Source of the DNA: Thermohalobaculum sp050331335
GTDB lineage: Bacteria; Pseudomonadota; Alphaproteobacteria; Rhodobacterales; Rhodobacteraceae
Assembly: GCA_050331335.1 (NCBI GenBank)
Contig: JBHJGY010000024.1
Location: 13,674-77,673 of the forward strand
DNA: 64,000 nucleotides
Direction of reading: 5' to 3'
The notes under the pieces were generated by a model. It made no database searches. It worked only from the letters and a program-made list of their open reading frames with translations, and was not told where the DNA came from. The position numbers and the translations under genes were made by a program. Positions 18,726 through 26,825 of the stretch are shown piece by piece. The stretch's first letter is position 1. Each line of letters starts with the position of its first letter.

Positions 18726-20341
18726 CCTCAACCATGACAGCGTCGACGCAAGATCTTGCAACGCGGTCGGAGAGGCCGCGCGCCGGCAGCCTCTGGCTGG
18801 TTCTCATGCTTTTGGCGGTACTGTCCGCGCTGACGGCCGACGGTGCTTGGGCCGACGCTCCCCGGACCGCGCCGGTCCCTGTCCCGCGGATGCTCGACGG
18901 GGAGACGCCCGTCGCAGCGCCGGCCGAGCCCCTCAATGGCGTCGATATCGCCCGCCAGCTTCGGCTCACCGGTGATATCGGGTGGATGCTTCTCGACCTG
19001 GAGAGCGGAACGGTGGTGGATGCCCATGCCGCCACCAAGAGCTTCGCACCTGCCTCGGTCGCCAAGCTGCCGACGGCTCTTTATGCGCTGGCCAGCCTCG
19101 GACCAAACCATCGCTTCGAGACGCGGCTATTCGCCCGCGGCCCGCTCCGCGACGGCGTTTTGGCGGGGGATCTGGTCCTGGTCGGCGGCGGCGATCCCGA
19201 ACTCGACAGCGATGCGCTTGCCGACCTGGCGGACGACCTGAGGACCTCCGGCATCCGTTCCGTCTCCGGGCGCTTCCTGGTGGACGGCGGAAGCGGCGTG
19301 CGGGTGCAAGAGATCGACCCGCTGCAACCGGTCGATGTGGCTTACAATCCAGCGATCTCGGGGCTCAATCTCAACTTCAATCGCGTGTTTCTCGAATGGC
19401 AGAGCGTCGGCGCGCAGCGCAGGGTGCAGGTGACGGCGCCGGCCGATGAGCAGCGCCCCGCGGTCACCGCCGTGCGCGCCGAGATTTTGCCGGGCAGCGT
19501 GCCTTTTTCCCATGAGCTTGACCAAGCGGGCGAGCTATGGCGCGTCTCGGCGGGAGTTCTTGGCCGGTCCGGTGCCCGCTGGCTGCCGGTGAAGCGCCCT
19601 GAGATCTATGCGGGAGACGTGCTCCGCGCCCTTGCGGGCGCGCGGGGGGTGCGCCTGGGATTGCCGCAGGCGCTGAGCGCCCCGCTCGGTGACATCGCTG
19701 AGGGGGCACGCCAGATCGCGCGGCGCCAGAGCCGACCCTTGGCCGAGATCTTGCGCGACATGTTGCGTTTCTCGACCAATCTGACTGCCGAGGTCGTCGG
19801 CGTCGCGGTGGCCGAGGCCCGCGGCGAACAACTCGCCACGCTCGCCCAGTCGGCCGCGTTGATGAACGCCTGGGCGGGACGTCTGGCCGGGGCTGCACCG
19901 GGGGACCCACGGCTCAAATTCGTCAATCATTCCGGGCTCACCATCGAAAGTCGGGTCTCGCCCGAGCGGATGGTGCAGTTCCTCCAAGGTGCTGCGCGGC
20001 TTGGGCCTCGGCCGAGCGCTGATGCCGTCGCCGCTGGGGCGATGCCGGTTCCCGGGCCGGCGCCGGCGCTCCTGCGGCCCTATGTGATCGACATCGAGAA
20101 TGACCCGCTCGATCTGTCCAGCGTCGAGGTTCGCGCCAAGACCGGGACCATGGACCGCATCAGGGGGCTCGCGGGCTATCTGGCCATCGGGCCAGACCGG
20201 GCTTTCGCCTTTGCCATTTTCACCAACGACCTCGCCGGGCGAGGGGCGCCGCGCCGGGGGGTCGACGCGGGTTGGATGCGGCGGGCGCGCGCTTTCGAGC
20301 GCCGGCTTCTGCGCGGGTGGGTGCGGCGCGTTGCCGGCTAG
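18722..20341 (+). CDS. dacB: D-alanyl-D-alanine carboxypeptidase/endopeptidase (PBP4 type, peptidase S13)
   Basis: The protein has 539 residues with an N-terminal signal anchor (LWLVLMLLAVLSALTADGAWA). The penicillin-binding motifs are present in order: SVAK (residues 112-115) with the catalytic serine, STN in the RFSTNLTAEVVG segment, and KTGT in VRAKTGTMDRIRG. The long insertion between SxxK and SxN is typical of class C PBP4. It trims or cleaves peptidoglycan cross-links in the periplasm. It is translationally coupled to nadD by an ATGA overlap, a chance pairing functionally but probably one transcript. Confidence 0.93.
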   Translation: MTSTMTASTQDLATRSERPRAGSLWLVLMLLAVLSALTADGAWADAPRTAPVPVPRMLDGETPVAAPAEPLNGVDIARQLRLTGDIGWMLLDLESGTVVDAHAATKSFAPASVAKLPTALYALASLGPNHRFETRLFARGPLRDGVLAGDLVLVGGGDPELDSDALADLADDLRTSGIRSVSGRFLVDGGSGVRVQEIDPLQPVDVAYNPAISGLNLNFNRVFLEWQSVGAQRRVQVTAPADEQRPAVTAVRAEILPGSVPFSHELDQAGELWRVSAGVLGRSGARWLPVKRPEIYAGDVLRALAGARGVRLGLPQALSAPLGDIAEGARQIARRQSRPLAEILRDMLRFSTNLTAEVVGVAVAEARGEQLATLAQSAALMNAWAGRLAGAAPGDPRLKFVNHSGLTIESRVSPERMVQFLQGAARLGPRPSADAVAAGAMPVPGPAPALLRPYVIDIENDPLDLSSVEVRAKTGTMDRIRGLAGYLAIGPDRAFAFAIFTNDLAGRGAPRRGVDAGWMRRARAFERRLLRGWVRRVAG

Positions 20342-20405
20342 GCGCCGACGGCCGCAAGACAGCTCCGAAAGCCGACCGGCTTAGCGTCGGAAGTTACCAA
20401 GTTTC

Positions 20406-20434
20406 TTGAGGTTAAGCAGTTCTCTTGCTATAAA
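20406..20434 (+). promoter_or_regulatory. Sigma-70-type promoter of the acidic paralogue cluster
   Basis: TTGAGG and TATAAA are separated by exactly 17 bases, an unusually good promoter for this GC-rich window. Transcription would begin near 20441, giving a leader of about 100 bases before the first paralogue. The ATG at 20541 is preceded by GGAGGGGG. Confidence 0.6.
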
Positions 20435-20540
20435 TTCCGCGTGGGGAGTTTGTGGGATGCGTTCCGCGCGGCGCGGTCGGCAACATGCCGAGTTGCGATT
20501 GGGGCATCCTGCAAGGATTTCGGGCATCTGGAGGGGGACG

Positions 20541-20981
20541 ATGGCATTCGAACTTACGCCGGACGATATCTTCGACGCAGAGACACCGCTGGGTTCCTGG
20601 ACGCTCGGATTTCTCGAGTCGCGCGGGATAGACTTTGCATTCTATGCCGGCATCGCGACTGAGGATCCGATGGGCGAAGCTAGTCGGTTTTTCTCGGCGC
20701 AGATCGGCTTCTCGATCGAGCATGAGAGCCTCGGGATCGATCTTGCCCAAGAGGGTAACTTTTTGCTCTCGCGTGGGCCCGGTAGCTTCGACTTCCTGCT
20801 GTCGCGCGACGGGGACTTTACGTTCTTCGCGGACAATCCGGATAACGACTTGGAGAGCTTGATCCCGACCCCGTTGCCGACCCTCACGGGCGAGCCCGCG
20901 TTCGAGATCCTCGTCGACCTATCCTTCGATCGGGGCGAGGGGTTTGGCTTCATTCTCAGCCTAGACCCGGATTCCGTCTGA
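20541..20981 (+). CDS. Acidic beta-rich protein, paralogue 1 of 3
   Basis: The protein has 146 residues, starting at the ATG 8 bases after GGAGGGGG; the frame is open further upstream but that part is not needed. It is strongly acidic, with alternating hydrophobic and acidic residues suggesting beta strands (GSFDFLLSRDGDFTFF, FEILVDLSFDRGEGF). It has no signal peptide and no cysteine. The central block ESLGIDL, then LLSRDGDFTFF, matches blocks in the next two genes (LGIDI with LSRRGEVTLF; FGIEL with LLRTGEFSFF). All three are the same size and lie in tandem, so they are diverged duplicates. I recognise no known family. Confidence 0.75.
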   Translation: MAFELTPDDIFDAETPLGSWTLGFLESRGIDFAFYAGIATEDPMGEASRFFSAQIGFSIEHESLGIDLAQEGNFLLSRGPGSFDFLLSRDGDFTFFADNPDNDLESLIPTPLPTLTGEPAFEILVDLSFDRGEGFGFILSLDPDSV

Positions 20982-21110
20982 GCGCAAAGAGCACACCGCG
21001 GCCAGCTATGCAGCCGTGGCCGGTGCACCAACGCCGCACGAGCCCGTTCGGGGGTCGTCGGGCCGGAACTCTGAAAGACCCGCCGTCAGCCAAACTGGAG
21101 AGCTGAGACC

Positions 21111-21581
21111 ATGGCCGAATCGTTCATCGACGTCTTCATCGACGAAGAGATCCTCATCGACGCTGTCTTCGGCAGCGATCTGCTGAACCTGCTGGTCACC
21201 GGCATTGTTGAGGACCGTGGTCTCAGCTTCGAGATCGACATCGAGCTCGACGGAGCTTTCCCAGCCGAGAGCGAGGATGCGCTCTTCGATTTTTCGTCGA
21301 GCTTCAAGTTCGGCAGCGCGGCGTTGGGCATCGATATCGAAAAGAGCCGTGATGTGTTTCTTGACTTCGATTCGGGGGAGCCAAGCAGCCTGGACCTGAT
21401 GCTGTCGCGTCGCGGCGAAGTCACCCTGTTCGAAGAACCGGAGTTTTTCGGTGACTTCTTCCAGCCCCGCAATTTCGATCCGTTGTTTGAGTTCACTCTC
21501 GACCTGAGCCTTGGCGAAGCGCTTGGCGAGTTCGAGTTCGAGTTCGACAGCGATCCCGACATGACCGACACCATCATGTAA
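21111..21581 (+). CDS. Acidic beta-rich protein, paralogue 2 of 3
   Basis: The protein has 156 residues and is extremely acidic, with Asp and Glu in most positions between hydrophobic residues (FEIDIELDGAF, FEFTLDLSLGEALGEFEFEF). Its start follows GGAGAGCTGAGACC. The N-terminal part (DEEILIDAVFGSDLLNLLVTGIVEDRG) aligns with paralogue 3 (NEDLLVDELIENDLLAGIVKS); the ALGIDI and LSRRGEVTLF blocks align with both. No signal peptide, membrane helix or cysteine is present. Such composition would suit a calcium-dependent or unconventionally secreted protein, but that is speculation. Confidence 0.75.
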   Translation: MAESFIDVFIDEEILIDAVFGSDLLNLLVTGIVEDRGLSFEIDIELDGAFPAESEDALFDFSSSFKFGSAALGIDIEKSRDVFLDFDSGEPSSLDLMLSRRGEVTLFEEPEFFGDFFQPRNFDPLFEFTLDLSLGEALGEFEFEFDSDPDMTDTIM

Positions 21582-21679
21582 GCGCGGGGTCGAGACGTGT
21601 ACCGGGCATCGGTGGCGGATGGTCGCGTAACTAAGATGTCCCTTTCTCGCCCGCGCCAACCGAAAATTGCCACAATTCG

Positions 21680-21696
21680 ATGCAAAACTTTTGCAT
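21680..21696. promoter_or_regulatory. Perfect 17-bp palindrome upstream of paralogue 3
   Basis: ATGCAAAA-C-TTTTGCAT is a perfect dyad with a single central base in an AT-rich patch of a GC-rich region. It is about 140 bases before the third acidic paralogue and close to a TTGCCA element. It has the look of a dimeric repressor operator. No regulator gene is adjacent. Confidence 0.5.
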
Positions 21697-21838
21697 AGGC
21701 GCGAGCAGGGGGTGGCAGCGTCCGTGAACCTGGCTTGGCGCCGAACTCATGGCCAGAAGGCCTGTGGCAAAGGCGCGTAACACCGATACCAATCGCAGTG
21801 AACTGGGCGCGGTCGGTGCAATGTTGGAGGAAATGACG

Positions 21839-22264
21839 ATGGGCATCACCCTTAACGAGGACTTGCTGGTGGACGAGTTGATCGAAAACGACCTGCTCGC
21901 CGGGATCGTTAAGTCGACGCTGGACCGGGTTGGGATCGGCTTCGAGTTCACGGCTCATAATGAATTCGATCAGGACACCGGTACGCTGACCGCCGATATC
22001 GGGTATAGCTACGACGTCGAGATCGAGCCCTTCGGGATCGAGCTCATCGATATCAGCGGTGGGATCCGGGCCCAAGCCGATGTCGATTTGACCTCACAGG
22101 AGCCGTCCCTCGCTGCGAGCTTGCTGCGCACTGGCGAGTTCTCTTTCTTCAATGGGGCGGTGAGCTTCGACCCCGTGCTCGAATTCTACGGCTTTGTCCG
22201 GTCGGATGACGTCACCTTTGAAGCGCGCCTCACATTTGACGAGGCGGAGTTCCCGGACGGCTGA
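21839..22264 (+). CDS. Acidic beta-rich protein, paralogue 3 of 3
   Basis: The protein has 141 residues. I chose the ATG at 21839 because GGAGG lies 8 bases upstream; starts at 21833 and 21749 are in frame but worse placed. It shares the DLLVDEL-NDLLAGIV opening with paralogue 2 and the PFGIEL and LLRTGEFSFF blocks with both relatives. It continues in acidic beta-like segments (VLEFYGF, VTFEARLTFDEAEF). It lacks a signal peptide. The gene has its own leader, 257 bases after paralogue 2, containing a perfect palindrome, and may be separately regulated. Confidence 0.75.
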   Translation: MGITLNEDLLVDELIENDLLAGIVKSTLDRVGIGFEFTAHNEFDQDTGTLTADIGYSYDVEIEPFGIELIDISGGIRAQADVDLTSQEPSLAASLLRTGEFSFFNGAVSFDPVLEFYGFVRSDDVTFEARLTFDEAEFPDG

Positions 22265-22288
22265 GGGGGCGCCGCGGATCCCGGCGGG

Positions 22289-22993
22289 TCAGCCGGTGAC
22301 CTCCGCTTCCGGCAGCTCGGGCAGCGCAGGCCGGGTGATCGGCTGCGATCCGTTGATGGCCTCGGCTGCCATCGCGCGGCGCAGCGCCGGATCGACCTCG
22401 TGCTCGGCCATCAGCGCTGCCAGTCCCGGCCAGCAATCGAGGCTCTCCAGAACCGGTCCATAGGTGCCGGGATAAAGTTGGGCCCAGCGCAGGCATGCGC
22501 CGAGGTAATCCTCGAGAATGGAAGCGCCGGCCGCAAAAAACGTCCCGCCGGCGAGTACTCCCTCTAGGAGATCGCAATGGCCGGCAAATCGTCGCCTGAT
22601 CCCGGCGACGAGGATGGGTTCATGGCCAGGCATGATGCGGTGAGGATAAAAGGCACAGCGCAGGTCCGCATGAACGGTGTTGGATAAATAGAACAGCCAG
22701 GACAGCGCCCGCGCCCGTGCGTCCGGATCCTCCACGAGTGGGCCATTTGGCCCGAAGCGGCCGGCGCGCTCGGCGACATGGAGCAAGATGGCCCCTGCCT
22801 CGAAGAGCACGACGGCGTCATCCTCAAGCGCGGGGATCAGACCTTGGGGATTTATTTTGCGGTACGCGGCGCCGTCCTGTTCGCGCGCCTGACGGTTGAC
22901 GCGGACCCCCTCAAAGGCGAGGCCAAGGCGCTCCAGGGCGATGCGGACCGGAAGATTGGCGCTGTCCGGGGACCAGTGCAGCTTCATGGCCAT
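22289..22993 (-). CDS. Glutathione S-transferase family protein
   Basis: The protein has 234 residues. The N-terminal thioredoxin-like domain begins MKLHWSPDSANLPVRIALERLGL, with a serine where GSTs activate glutathione, and continues to the cis-proline motif NPQGLIPAL and FEAGAILLHVAE. The C-terminal helical domain follows (residues 90-220). The substrate is not predictable. An adjacent TerB-like gene lies 36 bases upstream on the same strand, so both may be co-transcribed. Confidence 0.9.
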   Translation of the reverse strand: MAMKLHWSPDSANLPVRIALERLGLAFEGVRVNRQAREQDGAAYRKINPQGLIPALEDDAVVLFEAGAILLHVAERAGRFGPNGPLVEDPDARARALSWLFYLSNTVHADLRCAFYPHRIMPGHEPILVAGIRRRFAGHCDLLEGVLAGGTFFAAGASILEDYLGACLRWAQLYPGTYGPVLESLDCWPGLAALMAEHEVDPALRRAMAAEAINGSQPITRPALPELPEAEVTG

Positions 22994-23029
22994 CCGCGTG
23001 ACCGCCTCCCTGCAACTGCGCGGCCGTTC

Positions 23030-23458
23030 TTACGCCAGGGGCTTCAAGCGCTGGTGGCGAGCGCGGGCCCCGCGCTCGATCGCAGCGGCCGCGAGGCGCC
23101 CGACGCGAAGGTCATGGCGGATGATCTCCAGCAGCCGGGCCTCGGTTTGGGGGATCCGACCATCGGCCGCGGCGACATCGCAGGCCAGGGCGTAAGCCGT
23201 CTCGCGCAGATGATCGGGCAGCGCCGCCTCGACGAGCCCGACAAGCGCATCGATGCCGTCCTCCTCCTCGAAGAGATCGGCGACCATCCCGGAGATCTGG
23301 CGGATGCGGTCGCGGTCATAACCGCCGAAGACCGGCAGGATGTCGATGACCGCTGTAATCGCGACCATCTCGCTGTCGGTGATGGTTTCGTCGGCGGCGG
23401 ACACCGCGATCATAATGGCGACCAAGGCGTCCTGGGGGGAAAGGGCATCGATCGTCAT
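23030..23458 (-). CDS. TerB-like tellurite-resistance family protein
   Basis: The protein has 142 residues and is all-helical. Two related acidic loops, VSAADETITDSEM and VAAADGRIPQTEA, correspond to the metal-binding repeats of TerB domains. It is usual for TerB proteins to be cytosolic stress-response partners; here there are no other ter genes. It precedes the GST gene on the same strand. The start ATG at 23458 fits the family's N-terminal extension before the first loop. Confidence 0.85.
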   Translation of the reverse strand: MTIDALSPQDALVAIMIAVSAADETITDSEMVAITAVIDILPVFGGYDRDRIRQISGMVADLFEEEDGIDALVGLVEAALPDHLRETAYALACDVAAADGRIPQTEARLLEIIRHDLRVGRLAAAAIERGARARHQRLKPLA

Positions 23459-23610
23459 GGGTGCTCTCCGGAGGCTCGCTGCGCCGCGACCCTAGGCGCG
23501 ACGCTGCCCCGCGGCAAGCCCGGGGCCGCGTGACCATTCGTAACCCCTTCTTCGATCTGCCGGCGCCGTTGAGGCGACAGGCCGGCCGGGCGCGCGCGGG
23601 GACCGCCGCG

Positions 23611-23670
23611 ACCCCGCCGTTTCCTTGACCCCGCCGTTTCCTTGACCCGGTCCCGGACGCCAGCTACCCC
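23611..23670 (+). promoter_or_regulatory. Candidate lysK promoter with tandemly duplicated -35 region
   Basis: The 17-base unit ACCCCGCCGTTTCCTTG occurs twice in direct tandem (23611-23627 and 23628-23644), each running into ACC, so that TTGACC appears twice. The second TTGACC (23642) is 17 bases before TACCCC, a weak -10. The duplication is directly visible; its use as a promoter is inferred. Confidence 0.4.
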
Positions 23671-23703
23671 CAACACGATATCCAATAGCGAGGAGAAAGA
23701 CCG

Positions 23704-25305
23704 ATGAGCGAGCTTCGCGACGCTGCCCTTGCCTGCAAGGCCTGGTGCTTCGAGGAGGCGAAGAAGCTTGTCAAACGGGTCGAGAAAAACCCGCCAGCGA
23801 AGGGGTATGTCCTGTTCGAGACCGGCTACGGGCCGTCGGGGTTGCCTCATATCGGCACCTTCGGCGAGGTCGCGCGCACCACGATGGTCCGCCGTGCCTT
23901 CGAGGCGATGTCCGAGCTTCCGACAAAGTTGATTTGCTTCTCCGACGATATGGACGGTTTTCGGAAGGTCCCCGGCAACGTGCCCAATCGGGACCTGCTC
24001 GCCGAGCATCTAAATAAGCCGCTGACCCGGGTTCCTGACCCCTTCGGCACCCATGCGGGCTTTGCGCAACACAACAACGCCCGGTTAATGGCGTTTCTCG
24101 ATCAGTTCGGCTTCGACTATGAATTTGCCTCGGCCACCGACTATTACACCACCGGCCGCTTCGACGAGATGCTGCTGACGGCGCTGGAGCGTTTCGACAA
24201 GATCCAGGAGATCATGCTCCCGACGCTCGGGCCGGAGCGGCGCGCGACCTATTCTTGCTTCCTGCCGGTGAGCCCCAAGACCGGCCATGTCCTCCAGGTG
24301 CCCACACTCGAGCGCAATCCGGCCCGCGGCACCATCGTCTACGAAGAGCCAGACGGCGAGCGGATCGAGATTCCGGTCACCGGCGGCAATGTGAAGATGC
24401 AGTGGAAGCCAGACTGGGCGATGCGTTGGGCGGCCTTGCATGTCGATTACGAGATGGCCGGCAAGGACCTGATCGACAGCGTCACCGTGTCCTCAAAGAT
24501 CTGCCGGGCCCTGGGCCAGCCGGCGCCCGAGGGTTTCAACTACGAGCTCTTCCTCGACGAGAAGGGCGAAAAAATCTCGAAGTCTAAGGGCAATGGCCTC
24601 GCCATCGAGGAGTGGCTGACCTATGCGTCGCCGGAAAGCCTCAGTCTCTTTATGTACGCAAAACCGAAGACGGCAAAGCGCCTGTTCTTCGATGTGATCC
24701 CCAAGACGGAGGACGAGTATCACCAGCATTTGCGGAGCTACCCAGATCTGCCGCTGGAGAAGAAGCTGGCCAGTCCAATCTGGGCGATCCACGGCCACAA
24801 TGCGCCAGCGAGCGATATGGCGGTGCCGTTCTCGATGCTGCTGACGCTGGCGTCCGCCGCTTCGGCTCATGACACGGAGCTGCTCTGGGGCTTCATCCGG
24901 AAATACGCTCCCGCGGCGAGGCCCGAGACCCATCCCGGCCTCGATGCGGCAGCGGGCCATGCGGTGCGCTATTTCCGGGACTTCGTCGAGCCGCAGAAGC
25001 GATACCGCCCCCCCGAGCCGAGGGAGCGGGCGGCGCTCGAGGATCTGCGCAGCCGGCTCGCGGCTTATCCGGGGCCGGGCGCGGGCGAGGACGACGCCAC
25101 GGCGCTGCAGAATATCGTCTTCGCCGTTGGCAAGGACCATGCGTTCGAGCCGCTGCGCGACTGGTTCAAGGCGATCTACGAGGTCTTGCTTGGCGCCGAG
25201 CAAGGTCCGCGCTTCGGCGGTTTCATCGCGGTCTTCGGGGTGGCGGAGACGGTACAGCTGATCGAGCGGGGGTTGGCGGGCGAGCTCGCCTCTGCGGCAG
25301 AATAG
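23704..25305 (+). CDS. lysK: Class I lysyl-tRNA synthetase
   Basis: The protein has 533 residues and charges tRNA-Lys. It belongs to the archaeal-type class I LysRS, which replaces class II LysRS in many alphaproteobacteria. The Rossmann fold HIGH-like motif is HIGTFGE at residue 49, and the KMSKS-like loop KISKSKGNG is near residue 290. The C-terminal anticodon-binding region is complete and no frameshift is seen. The start follows GAGGAGAAAGACCG. Malonyl-CoA decarboxylase follows after 29 bases on the same strand. Confidence 0.96.
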   Translation: MSELRDAALACKAWCFEEAKKLVKRVEKNPPAKGYVLFETGYGPSGLPHIGTFGEVARTTMVRRAFEAMSELPTKLICFSDDMDGFRKVPGNVPNRDLLAEHLNKPLTRVPDPFGTHAGFAQHNNARLMAFLDQFGFDYEFASATDYYTTGRFDEMLLTALERFDKIQEIMLPTLGPERRATYSCFLPVSPKTGHVLQVPTLERNPARGTIVYEEPDGERIEIPVTGGNVKMQWKPDWAMRWAALHVDYEMAGKDLIDSVTVSSKICRALGQPAPEGFNYELFLDEKGEKISKSKGNGLAIEEWLTYASPESLSLFMYAKPKTAKRLFFDVIPKTEDEYHQHLRSYPDLPLEKKLASPIWAIHGHNAPASDMAVPFSMLLTLASAASAHDTELLWGFIRKYAPAARPETHPGLDAAAGHAVRYFRDFVEPQKRYRPPEPRERAALEDLRSRLAAYPGPGAGEDDATALQNIVFAVGKDHAFEPLRDWFKAIYEVLLGAEQGPRFGGFIAVFGVAETVQLIERGLAGELASAAE

Positions 25306-25334
25306 AGGTGGCAGCGCGCCGAGGGGGCTGAGTT

Positions 25335-26660
25335 ATGGCGACCCGACTCTTGTATGATCTGATGGCCCGGGTGAGTGACGCGGGCCGTGCGCTCTACGGG
25401 TTTGCCGAGGAGGCCCCGAAGACGCCGGAGGCAGTGCTCTTGCTGGCCGATGACCTTCTCGAGGGCCGGGGGGAGGCCACGGGGCTCGCGCTGGCCCGGG
25501 AGGTCCTTGAGAGTTATGGGGCGCTGTCAGGGCCCGACCGCCGCGCCTTCCTGTTGGCCCTGACCGAGCGGTTCAAGGTGGATCCAGGACGCCTCGGCGC
25601 GGCCATCGCCGCTTGGCAAGCCGACCCTACCGAGGCTGCTGCGCGGGCCGTTCATGCGGCGGCGGAGCCGGCGAGCCAGGAATTCTTCCGCATGCTGAAC
25701 CGGGTCCCTGGCGGTACGGCAGCGCTCGTCGCGATGCGCGGGGATTTGCTCGCCGCCCTCGACGACGCGCCGCATCTGCGGGCCATCGACGCGGATTTCC
25801 GCCATCTCTTCGGCTCCTGGTTCAACCGCGGCTTCTTGGAGTTGCGCCAGATCGACTGGAACACGTCGGCGGCAATCCTGGAGAAGATCATCGCCTATGA
25901 GGCGGTGCACGCGATCCAGGACTGGGACGACCTGCGCCGCCGCGTCGCTGCGCCGGACCGGCGGCTTTATGGCTTTTTCCACCCATCGCTGCCTGGCGAG
26001 CCGCTGATTTTCGTCGAGGTCGCGCTCACCGACGAGATCCCTGCCGCGATCGGACCGATCCTTGCGCGGGAACGCCCATTGCTCGACCCAGCGCATGCAA
26101 CGACGGCAGTCTTCTATTCGATCTCAAATTGCCAGATGGGGCTGCGCGGGATCTCCTTCGGCTCATTCCTGATCAAGCAGGTGGTCGAGGAACTCGTCAC
26201 GGAGGCGCCGGATGTCCGGACCTTTGTCACCCTGTCACCGGTGCCTGGCTTGCGCCGTTGGGCGCTGGGCGAGCTCGCCGGCGGGGCGGAGAGCGTGTTG
26301 TCGCCGGAGGCGCGGGCGGCTGTGCAGCGTCTCGATCCGGTCGATGGCTCGATCGATGCGCAAGAGGCGGCGGCGGCGGCTGACCAGCTCGGCCTAATCG
26401 CGGCGCGCTATCTCCTCGAGGCGAAGGGGCGCCGCGGGCTTCCGGCGGATCCGGTGGCGCGGTTCCATCTTGGCAACGGAGCCCGGATCGAGCGGATCAA
26501 CCTCGCGGCCGACCACTCCGCCCGCGGCCTCGCCAGCGCTTGGGGGGTGATGGTCAATTATCTCTATCACCAGGACGATATCGAGCGGAACCACGAGGCC
26601 TATGCCAATGAGAAGACGGTGGCCGCGAGCGCTCAAGTTCGTCGCATGGCGCGTGGCTGA
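25335..26660 (+). CDS. Malonyl-CoA decarboxylase
   Basis: The protein has 441 residues and converts malonyl-CoA to acetyl-CoA and CO2. The N-terminal helical domain ends near residue 150. The C-terminal acetyltransferase-like catalytic domain has FGSWFNRGFLELRQIDWNTSA, HPSLPGEPLIFVEVAL and the FYSISNCQMGLRGISFGSFLIKQV region. Further on lie FVTLSPVPG and FHLGNGARIERINLAAD, where the catalytic His and Ser-type residues of this family are found. The gene is complete and lies directly downstream of lysK. No matB or malonate transporter is adjacent, though TRAP binding proteins follow. Confidence 0.92.
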   Translation: MATRLLYDLMARVSDAGRALYGFAEEAPKTPEAVLLLADDLLEGRGEATGLALAREVLESYGALSGPDRRAFLLALTERFKVDPGRLGAAIAAWQADPTEAAARAVHAAAEPASQEFFRMLNRVPGGTAALVAMRGDLLAALDDAPHLRAIDADFRHLFGSWFNRGFLELRQIDWNTSAAILEKIIAYEAVHAIQDWDDLRRRVAAPDRRLYGFFHPSLPGEPLIFVEVALTDEIPAAIGPILARERPLLDPAHATTAVFYSISNCQMGLRGISFGSFLIKQVVEELVTEAPDVRTFVTLSPVPGLRRWALGELAGGAESVLSPEARAAVQRLDPVDGSIDAQEAAAAADQLGLIAARYLLEAKGRRGLPADPVARFHLGNGARIERINLAADHSARGLASAWGVMVNYLYHQDDIERNHEAYANEKTVAASAQVRRMARG

Positions 26661-26825
26661 GCTGCGGAGAGCGGGTTTTCGTTGCGCAAGCTCGAGTGCA
26701 CCGAGTTAAGACACTGCCCGTTTCGCCTGCGCACGGTCCCTCACCTAACGATACACGGCATAATAGAGTAAAGTCCTGTTGGTGCACCTGAGTCGCAAAC
26801 GCGGCTGCAAAAATGGGAGTTTTTG

